Of a DNA stretch of 64,000 nucleotides, positions 8,818-18,202 are shown piece after piece; within the stretch, counting starts at the first letter, position 1; every line of letters begins with the position of its first letter. The stretch comes from Enterobacter sp. C2 (GTDB lineage Bacteria; Pseudomonadota; Gammaproteobacteria; Enterobacterales; Enterobacteriaceae). Under the pieces are notes generated by a model. The model made no database searches. It saw only the letters and a program-made list of their open reading frames with translations, and was not told where the DNA came from. The stretch is from NCBI RefSeq assembly GCF_019880405.1, contig NZ_CP082269.1, positions 3,410,001 through 3,474,000 of the forward strand. Reading direction: 5' to 3'. The position numbers were made by a program, and so were the translations under genes.

Positions 8818-10119
8818 ATGGAAACCACGCAAACCAGCACCATTGCTTCGCAGGCAACGCGAAGCACATGGCGTAAGAGCGATACCATGTGGATGCTGGG
8901 CCTGTATGGCACGGCAATTGGCGCAGGCGTCCTGTTCCTGCCGATTAACGCCGGCGTCGGCGGCATGATCCCCTTGATCATCATGGCGATTATCGCCTTC
9001 CCGATGACCTTTTTTGCCCACCGCGGCCTGACCCGCTTCGTGCTGTCCGGGAAAAATCCTGGCGAAGACATCACCGAAGTAGTGGAAGAGCATTTTGGCG
9101 TCGGTGCCGGTAAGGTCATCACCCTGCTCTACTTCTTTGCTATCTACCCGATCCTGCTGGTTTACAGCGTAGCGATCACCAACACCGTCGACAGCTTCCT
9201 GACCCACCAGCTGGGCATGGTTTCGCCGCCGCGCGTCGTGCTGTCCCTGATCCTGATCGTCGGCATGATGACCATCGTGCGCTTCGGCGAGAAGATGATC
9301 GTTAAGGCGATGAGCATCCTGGTGTTCCCGTTTGTGATTGCCCTGATGCTGCTGGCGCTCTACCTGATCCCGCAGTGGAACGGCGCGGCGCTGGAGACGC
9401 TCTCCTTTGATGCTGCCGCTAATACCGGACAAGGCCTGTGGATGACCCTGTGGCTGGCGATCCCGGTGATGGTCTTCTCCTTTAACCACTCGCCGATCAT
9501 CTCCTCCTTCGCCGTTGCTAAACGCGAAGAGTACGGCGATGGTGCAGAGAAAAAATGCTCCCGCATTCTCTCCTATGCCCACATCATGATGGTGCTGACG
9601 GTGATGTTCTTTGTCTTCAGCTGCGTGCTGAGCCTGGCCCCGGCCGATCTGATTGCGGCGAAAGAGCAGAACATCTCTATCCTCTCCTACCTGGCTAACC
9701 ACTTCCATGCCCCGGTCATTGAGTGGATGGCACCGATTATCGCCATGGTCGCAATCACCAAATCCTTCCTCGGCCACTACCTGGGCGCGCGCGAAGGCTT
9801 TAACGGCATGATCATTAAGTCTCTGCGCGGCAAAGGCAAAACCATGGAGATCGGCAAGCTGAACCGCATCACGGCGATCTTCATGCTGCTGACCACCTGG
9901 CTGGTTGCGACGCTGAACCCGAGCATCCTCGGCCTGATCGAAACCCTGGGCGGCCCGATTATCGCCATGATCCTGTTCCTGATGCCGATGTACGCCATCC
10001 AGAAAGTCCCGGCGATGCGTAAATACAGCGGCCACATCAGCAACGCGTTTGTTGTGGTGATGGGCCTGATCGCTATCTCTGCGATCTTCTACTCGCTGTA
10101 TCACCTCTTCGCTGCTTAA
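8818..10119 (+). CDS. sdaC: Serine:H+ symporter SdaC
   Basis: A 433-residue integral membrane protein of the hydroxy/aromatic amino acid permease family with about 11 membrane segments. The N-terminal [20 protein letters not shown] helix and [15 protein letters not shown] loop are characteristic. Known SdaC imports L-serine with protons and is the receptor for some phages. I place the start at ATG 8818 (METTQTS), as in E. coli, because GGAG lies 6 bases upstream; an in-frame ATG at 8806 has no ribosome site. sdaB follows 62 bases downstream, making an uptake-deamination operon with a CRP-like site upstream. Confidence 0.95.
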   Translation: METTQTSTIASQATRSTWRKSDTMWMLGLYGTAIGAGVLFLPINAGVGGMIPLIIMAIIAFPMTFFAHRGLTRFVLSGKNPGEDITEVVEEHFGVGAGKVITLLYFFAIYPILLVYSVAITNTVDSFLTHQLGMVSPPRVVLSLILIVGMMTIVRFGEKMIVKAMSILVFPFVIALMLLALYLIPQWNGAALETLSFDAAANTGQGLWMTLWLAIPVMVFSFNHSPIISSFAVAKREEYGDGAEKKCSRILSYAHIMMVLTVMFFVFSCVLSLAPADLIAAKEQNISILSYLANHFHAPVIEWMAPIIAMVAITKSFLGHYLGAREGFNGMIIKSLRGKGKTMEIGKLNRITAIFMLLTTWLVATLNPSILGLIETLGGPIIAMILFLMPMYAIQKVPAMRKYSGHISNAFVVVMGLIAISAIFYSLYHLFAA

Positions 10120-10130
10120 GTTATCCCCCC

Positions 10131-10152
10131 TCGCCGCCCACCCGGGCGGCGA
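10131..10152. other. Hairpin between sdaC and sdaB
   Basis: Nine-base stem TCGCCGCCC / GGGCGGCGA with a four-base loop and no T-run. It may protect the upstream message or reduce read-through, adjusting the sdaB:sdaC ratio. Confidence 0.4.
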
Positions 10153-10181
10153 ACCCAGCTCTACGCCATGGACAATGCATT

Positions 10182-11549
10182 ATGATCAGCGTATTCGATA
10201 TCTTTAAAATTGGTATTGGCCCCTCCAGCTCGCACACCGTCGGGCCAATGAAAGCCGGAAAGCAGTTCACCGATGACCTCGTAGCGCGCGGGATCCTTAC
10301 CGATACCACCCGCGTCGTGGTTGATGTATATGGCTCGCTGTCGCTTACCGGTAAAGGCCACCACACTGATATAGCCATTATTATGGGCCTCGCAGGCAAC
10401 CTGCCGGACAGCGTCGACATCGATGCCATCCCGGCATTTATTGCCGATGTCAGCGCCCGAGGCCGTCTGCCGCTGGCGAACGGTCAGCATGAGGTCGATT
10501 TCCCCCTTGAGCAGAGCATGAACTTCCATGCTGACAACCTCTCTCTGCATGAAAACGGGATGCGTATCAGCGCCCTGGCAGGCGATAAGCTGCTTTACAG
10601 CCAGACCTACTACTCTATTGGCGGCGGGTTTATCGTTGATGAGGCGCACTTCGGCCAAACCAGCGACTCGCCGGTTGCCGTGCCCTATCCCTATAAGAAC
10701 GCAGCCGATCTGCAGCGCCACTGTCAGCAGACCGGCCTGTCGCTCTCCGGGCTGATGATGGAGAATGAGCTGGCCCTGCACAGCAAAGCGGCTTTGGAGC
10801 AGCACTTCGCCAGCGTCTGGGCGGTCATGCGCGTCGGTATCGAGCGCGGGATCACCACTGAAGGGGCGCTGCCGGGCAAGCTACGGGTTCCGCGTCGGGC
10901 GGCAGCGCTGCGCCGGATGCTGGTAAGCAGCGATAAAACCACCACCGATCCGATGGCGGTAGTCGACTGGATCAACATGTTTGCCCTGGCGGTAAACGAA
11001 GAGAACGCTGCTGGCGGGCGGGTAGTAACCGCACCAACCAACGGCGCATGCGGTATCGTTCCCGCCGTGCTGGCTTACTATGACAAGTTCATCCGCGAAG
11101 TGAATGCTAACTCGCTGGCGCGCTACCTGCTGGTGTGTAGCGCCATCGGCTCGCTCTATAAGATGAATGCCTCTATCTCCGGGGCGGAGGTGGGCTGTCA
11201 GGGTGAAGTCGGCGTCGCCTGCTCAATGGCGGCTGCCGGACTGACCGAGCTGCTGGGCGGTAGCCCGACGCAGGTCTGCATCGCAGCGGAAATCGGCATG
11301 GAACATAACCTGGGTCTGACCTGCGATCCGGTTGCCGGTCAGGTACAGGTTCCCTGCATCGAGCGTAACGCCATCGCCTCTGTCAAAGCGGTGAATGCCG
11401 CGCGAATGGCTCTGCGTCGTACCAGCGAGCCGCGCGTCTGCCTCGATAAGGTGATCGAAACCATGTACGAAACCGGTAAGGACATGAACGCCAAATACCG
11501 CGAGACCTCTCGTGGTGGGCTGGCAATGAAAATCGTCGCCTGCGATTGA
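10182..11549 (+). CDS. sdaB: L-serine dehydratase SdaB
   Basis: A 455-residue iron-sulfur L-serine deaminase (L-SD2 type), matching the E. coli length. It converts L-serine to pyruvate and ammonia in the cytoplasm. The N-terminal domain begins with the family motif ISVFDIFKIGIGPSSSHTVGPMKAG (positions 2-26 here). The C-terminal catalytic domain has APTNGACGIVPAVLAYY and cysteines in GCQGEVGVACSMAAAG and LTCDPV that ligate the 4Fe-4S cluster in relatives. It is second in sdaC-sdaB, so serine brought in by SdaC is used as carbon source. Assignment as SdaB and not SdaA rests on linkage to sdaC. Confidence 0.95.
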   Translation: MISVFDIFKIGIGPSSSHTVGPMKAGKQFTDDLVARGILTDTTRVVVDVYGSLSLTGKGHHTDIAIIMGLAGNLPDSVDIDAIPAFIADVSARGRLPLANGQHEVDFPLEQSMNFHADNLSLHENGMRISALAGDKLLYSQTYYSIGGGFIVDEAHFGQTSDSPVAVPYPYKNAADLQRHCQQTGLSLSGLMMENELALHSKAALEQHFASVWAVMRVGIERGITTEGALPGKLRVPRRAAALRRMLVSSDKTTTDPMAVVDWINMFALAVNEENAAGGRVVTAPTNGACGIVPAVLAYYDKFIREVNANSLARYLLVCSAIGSLYKMNASISGAEVGCQGEVGVACSMAAAGLTELLGGSPTQVCIAAEIGMEHNLGLTCDPVAGQVQVPCIERNAIASVKAVNAARMALRRTSEPRVCLDKVIETMYETGKDMNAKYRETSRGGLAMKIVACD

Positions 11550-11573
11550 TCCCCTGAGCGATGAATGGTCTCC

Positions 11574-11620
11574 GCCTCCCGTCAATGATAACCTTAGCCG
11601 GTCTGTCATTGCCGGGAGGC
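11574..11620 (+). other. Hairpin enclosing the xni ribosome-binding site
   Basis: GCCTCCCG (11574-11581) pairs with CGGGAGGC (11613-11620), extended after one mismatch by CAATGA (11583-11588) with TCATTG (11606-11611). The 3' arm contains GGGAGG, the only good Shine-Dalgarno sequence for xni, 5 bases before the GTG start. There is no T-run, so a translational role, or a stability role for the sdaB 3' end, fits better than termination. Confidence 0.55.
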
Positions 11621-11624
11621 TCGC

Positions 11625-12377
11625 GTGGCCGTTCATCTGCTTATCGTTGATGCACTTAACCTTATTCGCCGTATTCATGCCGTCCAGGGCTCACCCTGCG
11701 TGGAAGCCTGTACGCACGCGCTGGGGCAGCTGATTGTTCACAGCCAGCCGACCCATGCGGTCGCAGTGTTTGACGATGAGGCCCGCAACAGCGGCTGGCG
11801 ACACCAGAAGCTGCCGGACTATAAAGCGGGTCGCCCGCCGATGCCCGATACCCTGCACGGCGAAATGCCGGCTCTGCGCGCCGCGTTTGAACAGCGCGGC
11901 GTACGCTGCTGGATCTCCGAAGGCAACGAGGCGGACGATCTTGCCGCCACGCTGGCAGTAAAGGTGGCCCAGGCGGGACATCAGGCGACCATCGTCTCAA
12001 CCGATAAAGGCTACTGCCAGCTTCTCTCCCCCACCCTACGCATTCGCGACTACTTCCAGAAGCGCTGGCTGGATGCACCCTTTATCGCAGGCGAGTTTGG
12101 CGTCTTGCCGGAGCAGTTAACGGATTTCTGGGGACTGGCAGGCATCAGCAGCTCGAAAATTCCTGGCGTGCCGGGGATTGGCCAGAAGAGCGCCGCTCAG
12201 CTGCTGGCACAGTTTGCAACTCTGGAAGGGATCTATGCTCATCTGAACGAGGTGCCGGAGAAGTGGCGCGGCAAGCTTGAGGCGCACCGGGAGATGGCGT
12301 TTATCTGCCGCGAGGTGGCAAAGCTACAGACAGATCTGCACCTCGACGGCAATTTACAGCAGCTAAGGTTATTGTAA
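11625..12377 (+). CDS. xni: Flap endonuclease Xni (ExoIX)
   Basis: A 250-residue stand-alone 5'-nuclease-domain protein related to the N-terminal domain of DNA polymerase I and to FEN1. Metal-binding acidic residues appear in [27 protein letters not shown] and [10 protein letters not shown]. The helix-hairpin-helix with potassium site is [20 protein letters not shown]. Relatives cleave flapped DNA; E. coli Xni does so weakly. The start is GTG at 11625 behind GGGAGG. It is convergent with rlmM, a REP element separating them. Confidence 0.92.
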   Translation: MAVHLLIVDALNLIRRIHAVQGSPCVEACTHALGQLIVHSQPTHAVAVFDDEARNSGWRHQKLPDYKAGRPPMPDTLHGEMPALRAAFEQRGVRCWISEGNEADDLAATLAVKVAQAGHQATIVSTDKGYCQLLSPTLRIRDYFQKRWLDAPFIAGEFGVLPEQLTDFWGLAGISSSKIPGVPGIGQKSAAQLLAQFATLEGIYAHLNEVPEKWRGKLEAHREMAFICREVAKLQTDLHLDGNLQQLRLL

Positions 12378-12379
12378 CC

Positions 12380-12410
12380 GCCCGGTGGCGCTGCGCTTAC
12401 CGGGCCTACA
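12380..12410. repeat. REP-type palindromic element between xni and rlmM
   Basis: GCCCGGTGGCGCTGCGCTTA followed by CCGGGCC: a classical REP shape with 6-7 base arms, in a convergent intergenic space. Confidence 0.8.
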
Positions 12411-12421
12411 AAACCAATAGC

Positions 12422-13522
12422 TTAACGCTCGTCGCGACGGCCACCCACGGCAGCCCACCAGCGACGGACGTGCACCGTCACCTCTTCGCGATCGTGGTAG
12501 AGCTGACGGGCCTGGATCTGCGCGTTGATACCGTTCTCCTCCAGCTGCTGCTGAATGTACGCGAGGTTGTTCGAGACCTCCTCATAGCGTTTTTTCATCG
12601 GCAGCTTAAGGTTAAAGATGGTTTCCCGGCACCAGCCGTTAACCAGCCATTGTGCCATCAGGGCAGCAACTTTCGCTGGCTTCTCTACCATATCGCACAC
12701 CATCCAGGTAATGTTGCTGCGCGTTGGGCGATATCTGAAACCATCTTCCCGCAGCCAGGTCACCTGCCCGGTATCCATCAGGCTCTGCGCCATCGGGCCG
12801 TTATCCACCGACGCGACCCACATGTTGCGCTTCACTAGCTGATAGGTCCAGCCGCCGGGGCAAGCGCCCAGATCGACCGCATGCATGCCGTTCGCCAGGC
12901 GCTCATCCCACTCGTCCGCCGGGATAAAGACGTGGAACGCCTCCTCCAGCTTCAGCGTAGATCGGCTCGGCGCATCGGACGGGAACTTCAGGCGCGGGAT
13001 ACCCATGTAGAACGGCGAGTTATTGTCGGAGTAGGAGTAGCCGGTGTAGCAGCAGCCAGGTGCGATAAAGAAGACATGCACCACCGGACGCTTGGCGGTT
13101 TCGTAGCTGGTGAGGATCTTCGCCTCACGCAGCGCAGCGCGCAGCGGCACGGTGAACTTGCGGCAGAACTTCATCAGCTCTTTGCTTTCGTTGGTGTCGG
13201 CCACCTCAACGCGCAGCTCGCCGCCTTTTTCGACCACGCCCTGCAGCATGCCGACGATCGGCGTAATGCGATCCTCCGGCGGCAGATCCTGAAGCAGTTC
13301 ACCCACCACGAACATCTGGCGGACAAAAATCAGCGAGCTGAACGGCAGCTCGCGCGCCAGCTTATCGGCCTCTTCAGCCTGATAGCACTCAAAAATCACA
13401 TAGCCAGCGTTATCTTTAACGCGGGCAAAACCAAACACGTTCAGCCGCCCGGCCTTATCGGTAATCTCTGCGGCGCACTCTTTTTCAAATCCAGGGCGAC
13501 ACAGTAGTACAAGCTTATTCAT
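12422..13522 (-). CDS. rlmM: 23S rRNA 2'-O-ribose C2498 methyltransferase RlmM
   Basis: A 366-residue two-domain enzyme: an N-terminal THUMP-like domain, then a C-terminal Rossmann methyltransferase with the AdoMet loop [17 protein letters not shown] around 220-236. Known RlmM methylates the 2'-OH of C2498 in the peptidyl-transferase region of 23S rRNA using S-adenosylmethionine. Lysine and aspartate residues of the K-D-K-E type centre are present ([24 protein letters not shown]). It overlaps the end of ygdD by 8 bases, suggesting coupling. E. coli has the same length. Confidence 0.95.
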   Translation of the reverse strand: MNKLVLLCRPGFEKECAAEITDKAGRLNVFGFARVKDNAGYVIFECYQAEEADKLARELPFSSLIFVRQMFVVGELLQDLPPEDRITPIVGMLQGVVEKGGELRVEVADTNESKELMKFCRKFTVPLRAALREAKILTSYETAKRPVVHVFFIAPGCCYTGYSYSDNNSPFYMGIPRLKFPSDAPSRSTLKLEEAFHVFIPADEWDERLANGMHAVDLGACPGGWTYQLVKRNMWVASVDNGPMAQSLMDTGQVTWLREDGFRYRPTRSNITWMVCDMVEKPAKVAALMAQWLVNGWCRETIFNLKLPMKKRYEEVSNNLAYIQQQLEENGINAQIQARQLYHDREEVTVHVRRWWAAVGGRRDER

Positions 13523-13910
13523 GACCAGGGCCTTTACGTTTCAGACGAATTGCGCCAATTAACATTAATACCCAGCCGGTAAGGAAGCTGACGCCGCCGA
13601 CCGGGGTGACAAACGCCCACAGGCGCAGATGCGACAGCGCGAGGCAGTAAAGGCTCCCGCTGAAGAGAACCGTACCCAGCGCCAGAAAGACGCTGCTCCA
13701 GTAGAACCAGATGCTGATTCGACGCTGCATCGCCACCGCCAGGCCAAAGACCGCCAGGGTATGAAACGCCTGGTACTCAAGACCAGTCTGGATCCAGCCC
13801 ATCTCGGCAGCGCCTAACGACTTACTTAATACGTGTGCGCCAAACGCCCCCAGGGCCACAAAAATAAAACCGCTGATAGCGGCAAAAATCAGCATAAATC
13901 GGCTGGTCAT
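13515..13910 (-). CDS. ygdD: DUF423 inner-membrane protein YgdD
   Basis: A 131-residue protein with four predicted membrane helices and the family start [17 protein letters not shown]423 proteins are widespread with no firm function. It lies upstream of rlmM, which it overlaps by 8 bases, and 43 bases after the gcvA stop on the same strand, so it may be read from gcvA or from its own promoter. Confidence 0.9.
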   Translation of the reverse strand: MTSRFMLIFAAISGFIFVALGAFGAHVLSKSLGAAEMGWIQTGLEYQAFHTLAVFGLAVAMQRRISIWFYWSSVFLALGTVLFSGSLYCLALSHLRLWAFVTPVGGVSFLTGWVLMLIGAIRLKRKGPGHE

Positions 13911-13953
13911 AGTCTTACCCTAAAGTCATGCGCTAACCGCGCGTCTATATATG

Positions 13954-14868
13954 TTATTGCTCATAGCGAAAGCGAAATTTTTCTTGCTCGGCTGCCGCTT
14001 TGGCCAGGATCCACTGGCGGAAGGCGGCTATTTTACCCAGTTCTGCCTGACTGTCATGACAAACCAGATAAAAGGCGTTTTTACTGACCAGCACGTCGTT
14101 AAATGGGCAAGCCAGGCGACCCGCTTCGATCTCTGACTGGGCCATCACGTTATTTGCCAGCGCAACGCCCTGACCGTGGATCGCCGCCTGCAGCACCATG
14201 GCGCTGTGGCTGAAGATGGGACCCTGCTGCACGTTAAGATTCAGGCCCAACTGACGAGTATAGGTCTGCCAGTCGCGGCGAGAGGCATCATGCAGCAGCG
14301 TATGCTTGGCCAGATCCTCCGGCGTTTTTATCGGTTTGTCGCCGGTGAGCAGCAGCGGTGAGCAGACCGGCAGCAGATATTCTGCGTATAATTTTTCAAC
14401 ACGCAAGCCTGGCCAGTTACCGCGACCGTAAAAAATGGCTACGTCGACGTCGTCCGCCAGCTTGTCGACCTCGCGGTCTACGGCCTGGATACGGACGTCG
14501 ATTCCCGGATAAGCTGAGTTAAAGCTAGAGAGTCTTGGCACCAGCCACTGAATAGCAAAGCTGGGCAATAAACTGACGGTTAACGCCCCTTTTGCGCTGC
14601 GCGACTGTAGCTTGCGCGTGGCCTCGGTGAGCTGAGAAAAGATCTCTTTGATATCCTGAAAATAGCTCTGCCCCTCCTCCGTTAACAGCAAGGATCGGTT
14701 GCGGCGGCGGAACAGCTTGAGCCCAAGAAAATCCTCAAGAGACTTGATCTGGTGGCTTACTGCGGCCTGCGTCACAAAAAGCTCATCGGCGGCGCGAGTA
14801 AAACTTAAATGGCGGGCGGCAGCATCAAAAACACGTAATGCATTTAAGGGCGGTAATCGCTTAGACAT
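13954..14868 (-). CDS. gcvA: Glycine cleavage system regulator GcvA
   Basis: A 304-residue LysR-type regulator, one residue shorter than I recall for E. coli. The winged helix-turn-helix covers about residues 20-45 (FTRAADELFVTQAAVSHQIK), followed by a periplasmic-binding-like effector domain. Known GcvA activates gcvTHP and the sRNA gene gcvB when glycine is high and represses with GcvR when it is low. It is divergent from gcvB with 129 bases between, the arrangement that lets GcvA control gcvB and itself. Confidence 0.94.
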   Translation of the reverse strand: MSKRLPPLNALRVFDAAARHLSFTRAADELFVTQAAVSHQIKSLEDFLGLKLFRRRNRSLLLTEEGQSYFQDIKEIFSQLTEATRKLQSRSAKGALTVSLLPSFAIQWLVPRLSSFNSAYPGIDVRIQAVDREVDKLADDVDVAIFYGRGNWPGLRVEKLYAEYLLPVCSPLLLTGDKPIKTPEDLAKHTLLHDASRRDWQTYTRQLGLNLNVQQGPIFSHSAMVLQAAIHGQGVALANNVMAQSEIEAGRLACPFNDVLVSKNAFYLVCHDSQAELGKIAAFRQWILAKAAAEQEKFRFRYEQ

Positions 14869-14962
14869 GGGTTATTTGGCTTAGGTGTTAAATCATTTTA
14901 ACAAACAGGAAACAACACGTTACCTATTAGTTTTTTTTATCTGAGCCATTATAAATTGTCCG

Positions 14963-14991
14963 TTGAGGAACTACCAGCAAATACCTATAGT
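14963..14991 (+). promoter_or_regulatory. gcvB promoter
   Basis: TTGAGG (14963-14968) and TATAGT (14986-14991) are separated by 17 bases, with 6 bases from the -10 to the inferred start at 14998. GcvA sites should lie just upstream but I could not delimit them. Confidence 0.75.
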
Positions 14992-14997
14992 GGCGGC

Positions 14998-15203
14998 ACT
15001 TCCTGAGCCGGAACGAAAAGCTTTTTTTGGAATGCGTGTTCTGATGGGCTTTTGGCTTACGGTTGTGATGTTGTGTTGTTGTGTTTGCATTTGGTCTGCG
15101 ATTCAGACCACGGTAGCAACGCTACCCTATTTCACTTCCTGTACATTTACCCTGTCTGTCCATAGTGATTAATGTAGCACCGCGAATTGCGGTGCTTTTT
15201 TTT
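14998..15203 (+). ncRNA. gcvB: GcvB small RNA
   Basis: From ACTTCCTGAGCCGG at 14998 to the T-run at 15203 the sequence is nearly identical to E. coli GcvB and about 206 nucleotides long. The GU-rich seed region R1 (15063-15088, TTGTGATGTTGTG and following) is intact; it base-pairs with many amino-acid transporter and biosynthesis messages with the help of Hfq. Strong stem-loops include GGTCTG/CAGACC, and the terminator is GCACCGCGAATTGCGGTGC with eight T. A small open frame across it (14963-15172) is not a gene. Confidence 0.97.
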
Positions 15204-15246
15204 AGGCTATTTTTAGTAGCTTAAATTTCAGTAGGTTAACCCGAGA

Positions 15247-15474
15247 TTATTTCTCCAGCGCGACCATCTCTTTCACGTCGCTGCGGTTAATCTGCTGTTT
15301 GTTACCGTTCGCATCTTTATACGAAATCATCCCGGTCTGGTCATCAGTTTTCGGCTTACCGTCGGAAACGATAGTACGACCATCGTTGGTGTGCATCACA
15401 TAGTTCGGACCGGAACAGGCGCTCAGGGCAAAAGCCAGTGTACAAGCAGAGATAATTGCGGCAGTCTTTTTCAT
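15247..15474 (-). CDS. ygdI: DUF903 lipoprotein YgdI
   Basis: A 75-residue lipoprotein precursor: a lysine-rich start, a hydrophobic stretch and lipobox LSAC, with Cys20 as the acylated residue. The mature part (about 55 residues) is an SH3-like DUF903 domain with [19 protein letters not shown]. Function unknown; it is probably in the outer membrane because serine follows cysteine. It is a paralogue of YgdR at 43691-43909 in this window. AGGAG precedes the ATG. Confidence 0.92.
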   Translation of the reverse strand: MKKTAAIISACTLAFALSACSGPNYVMHTNDGRTIVSDGKPKTDDQTGMISYKDANGNKQQINRSDVKEMVALEK

Positions 15475-15666
15475 CTTCTTCTCCTTTTAGCAATAAATGC
15501 TATTCAAACCGTTTTTCTTAACAGGCTTCAATCGACACCTAACACTTATCAGCATAATCGGCTTACGTAAATTCGCCAGGATAAACAGATAATTCCGATG
15601 GTTAGCACTTTGCTTGTACATTGGTGAAAATTGCGCGACGATCCTTATATTGATATGAGGAATTCT

Positions 15667-16872
15667 ATGAACGCTTTTAATCCTGCGCAGTTTCGCGCCC
15701 AGTTCCCGGCGCTCGCCGATGCCGGTATCTACCTGGACTCTGCCGCCACGGCGCTGAAGCCTCAGGCGGTGATCGACGCGACGCAGCAGTTCTACAGCCT
15801 GAGCGCGGGCAACGTCCACCGCAGCCAGTTTGCCGAGGCCCAGCGGCTAACGGCCCGCTATGAAGCGGCGCGGGATCGCGTTGCGGCCCTGCTTAATGCC
15901 CCCTCCGGCAAGAATATCGTCTGGACGCGTGGCACCACCGAAGCCATCAATATGGTCGCCCAGTGCTACGCCCGCCCGCGTTTGAAGGCGGGAGATGAGA
16001 TCATCGTCAGCGTGGCCGAGCACCATGCTAACCTGGTGCCGTGGCTGATGGTGGCAGAGCAGACCGGGGCACGCATCGTTAAGCTGCCGCTGGCGGCCAA
16101 CGGCGTACCGGACGTTGAGCAGCTTGAAGAGCTGATCACCCCGCGCAGCCGCATTCTCGCCCTCGGGCAGATGTCTAATGTCACCGGCGGTTGTCCGGAT
16201 CTGGCCCGCGCTATCGCCTGGGCCCACGGCGCAGGCATGGTAGTAGTGGTCGACGGCGCACAGGGCGCGGTGCACTTTCCCGCCGACGTGCAGAAACTGG
16301 GGATAGATTTCTACGCCTTCTCTGGCCATAAGCTGTATGGCCCCACCGGTATCGGCGTGCTCTACGGTAAAGCCAGTCTGCTGGATGAGATGTCACCCTG
16401 GCTGGGCGGCGGCAAGATGATCGCCGAAGTGACCTTCGACGGTTTTACCACGCAGCCTGTGCCTTATCGTCTGGAGGCGGGTACCCCCAACGTTGCTGGC
16501 GTGATTGGCCTCTGTGCCGCGCTGGAGTGGCTGGAGGGGTTTGATATCGTGCAGGCCGAGAGCTACAGTCGTGGCCTGGCGACGCTGGCCGAAGAGGCGC
16601 TGGCCCAGCGTCCGGGCTTCCGCTCGTTCCGCTGTCAGGACTCCAGCCTGCTGGCGTTTGATTTCGCCGGTGTTCACCACAGCGATATGGTCACCCTGCT
16701 GGCGGAGTCCGGGATCGCCCTGCGTGCCGGGCAGCACTGCGCTCAGCCGCTGTTGGCAGCCCTCGGCGTGAGCGGGACGCTGCGCGCCTCGTTTGCCCCC
16801 TACAACACGAAAGCTGACGTCGACGCGCTGGTTAATGCCGTCGATCGCGCCCTTGAGATACTGGTGGATTAA
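15667..16872 (+). CDS. csdA: Cysteine desulfurase CsdA
   Basis: A 401-residue class V aminotransferase-fold PLP enzyme that takes sulfur from cysteine (or selenium from selenocysteine, or sulfinate). The PLP lysine is Lys222 in [11 protein letters not shown]; the sulfur-carrying cysteine is Cys358 in [11 protein letters not shown]. The ATG at 15667 (MNAFNPAQF) is chosen because GAGGA lies 5 bases upstream and the length equals E. coli; in-frame codons back to 15631 lack support. It shares one base with csdE, its acceptor partner, and tcdA, a later client of the relay, lies just beyond. Confidence 0.96.
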   Translation: MNAFNPAQFRAQFPALADAGIYLDSAATALKPQAVIDATQQFYSLSAGNVHRSQFAEAQRLTARYEAARDRVAALLNAPSGKNIVWTRGTTEAINMVAQCYARPRLKAGDEIIVSVAEHHANLVPWLMVAEQTGARIVKLPLAANGVPDVEQLEELITPRSRILALGQMSNVTGGCPDLARAIAWAHGAGMVVVVDGAQGAVHFPADVQKLGIDFYAFSGHKLYGPTGIGVLYGKASLLDEMSPWLGGGKMIAEVTFDGFTTQPVPYRLEAGTPNVAGVIGLCAALEWLEGFDIVQAESYSRGLATLAEEALAQRPGFRSFRCQDSSLLAFDFAGVHHSDMVTLLAESGIALRAGQHCAQPLLAALGVSGTLRASFAPYNTKADVDALVNAVDRALEILVD

Positions 16873-17315
16873 TGACTAGCCCTGCTTTTGCCGGACACCC
16901 GTTTGGCACCGCCGTCACCGAAGAGACGCTGAAAAAGACCTTTGGCCCGCTGACCCAGTGGGAGGAGAAGTATCGCCAGCTGATTATGCTCGGTAAGCAG
17001 CTGCCGCCCCTGTCGGAGGAGCTGAAGGCGCAGGCCCGGGAGATCCCCGGCTGTGAAAATCGGGTCTGGCTTGGTCATACGCGCACGGCAACGGGAAAAA
17101 TGCACTTTTTTGGCGACAGTGAGGGGCGCATTGTGCGCGGCCTGCTGGCGGTGCTGCTGACCGCCGTCGAAGGAAAAAGTGCCGACGCGCTGCTGGCGGG
17201 CGATCCGCTGGCGCTGTTTGATGAGCTTGGCCTGCGCGCGCAACTGAGCGCCTCGCGTACGCAGGGCCTGACGGCGCTGAGCGAGGCGGTAATTGAGGCG
17301 GCGCGTCAGGGGTAA
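16872..17315 (+). CDS. csdE: Sulfur acceptor protein CsdE
   Basis: A 147-residue SufE-family protein. The acceptor cysteine is Cys61 in [12 protein letters not shown]. Known CsdE takes persulfide sulfur from CsdA and enhances its activity, passing sulfur towards TcdA. Its ATG overlaps the csdA stop (TAATG), so the two are translated together. It is convergent with tcdA, with a REP element between. Confidence 0.95.
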   Translation: MTSPAFAGHPFGTAVTEETLKKTFGPLTQWEEKYRQLIMLGKQLPPLSEELKAQAREIPGCENRVWLGHTRTATGKMHFFGDSEGRIVRGLLAVLLTAVEGKSADALLAGDPLALFDELGLRAQLSASRTQGLTALSEAVIEAARQG

Positions 17316-17319
17316 AAAC

Positions 17320-17350
17320 GCCCGGTGGCGCTACGCTTACCGGGCCTACG
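17320..17350. repeat. REP-type palindromic element between csdE and tcdA
   Basis: GCCCGGTGGCGCTACGCTTA plus CCGGGCC, one base different from the element at 12380, in the convergent csdE/tcdA space. Confidence 0.8.
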
Positions 17351-17354
17351 AAAA

Positions 17355-18161
17355 CTATGCGGAGCGGGCTGCTTTAGCCATCATCTTCTTCAGCGCGTGG
17401 GAGACCGCCACAAAACCAAAGGTGGCGGTGACCATGGTGGCTGCGCCGAAGCCGGAGGCACAGTCCATCCGTTTCGGCCCCTCTGCGGTGCTCTTCATGG
17501 CACAGACCGAGCCGTCCGCCTGCGGATAGACCAGCGCTTCGGTAGAGAAGACACAGTCCACGCTCAGTTTGCCCTTGCTATTTTTCACCACGCCAAAATC
17601 GCTTTTCAGCCGTTCGCGCAGCTTGGCCGCCAGCGGATCCTGAATCGTCTTCGCCAGATCGCTGACCTGAATCTGCGTCGGATCGATCTGCCCGCCCGCG
17701 CCGCCGGTGGTAACCAGCGGAATTTTATACCGGCGGCAGTACGCAATCAGCGCCGCCTTGGGGCGCACGCTGTCGATCGCGTCAATGACGTAGGTGAAGT
17801 CCCTGTTCAGCAGGGTCGCCACGTTGTCGGCGGTCACGAAGTCGTCCACCACCGTCACCAGGCACTCAGGGTTGATCTGGCGAATGCGCTCCGCCATCAC
17901 CTCGGCCTTGGCCAGCCCAACGCTGTCGCGCAGGGCATGGATCTGCCGGTTGGTGTTGGTCACGCAGACGTCGTCCATATCAATCAGCGTAATAGCGCCG
18001 ATCCCGGTGCGGGCCAGCGCCTCCGCCGCCCAGGAGCCAACGCCGCCAATGCCGACCACGCAGATATGCGCGCTGGCAAACAGCGCCAGCGCATCTTCAC
18101 CGTATAACCGCGCCGTGCCGCCAAAACGCTGACGCCAGGCATCGCTGATTACCACAGACAT
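17355..18161 (-). CDS. tcdA: tRNA threonylcarbamoyladenosine dehydratase TcdA (CsdL)
   Basis: A 268-residue E1-like (ThiF/MoeB fold) enzyme. The ATP-binding glycine loop GIGGVGSWAAEALARTG lies near 36-52, with the nearby LIDMDDVCVTNTNRQ segment and DFVTADNV. Known TcdA dehydrates t6A37 in tRNAs to the cyclic ct6A form using ATP. E. coli TcdA receives help from CsdA-CsdE, which are its convergent neighbours. The length equals E. coli. The C-terminal LKKMMAKAARSA tail is basic. Confidence 0.95.
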   Translation of the reverse strand: MSVVISDAWRQRFGGTARLYGEDALALFASAHICVVGIGGVGSWAAEALARTGIGAITLIDMDDVCVTNTNRQIHALRDSVGLAKAEVMAERIRQINPECLVTVVDDFVTADNVATLLNRDFTYVIDAIDSVRPKAALIAYCRRYKIPLVTTGGAGGQIDPTQIQVSDLAKTIQDPLAAKLRERLKSDFGVVKNSKGKLSVDCVFSTEALVYPQADGSVCAMKSTAEGPKRMDCASGFGAATMVTATFGFVAVSHALKKMMAKAARSA

Positions 18162-18202
18162 AAGACCTCAGATAGTTAAATTGGGCGCGCAGATTAGCAT
18201 AC

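Noticed and set aside
8797-10104. Open frame of 435 codons opposite sdaC
   Set aside because: Mirror of SdaC codons with His/Asp/Gln-rich low-complexity product; no start signal.
14963-15172. 69-codon frame across gcvB
   Set aside because: It is the GcvB RNA; cysteine/valine-rich product from the GU-rich seed.
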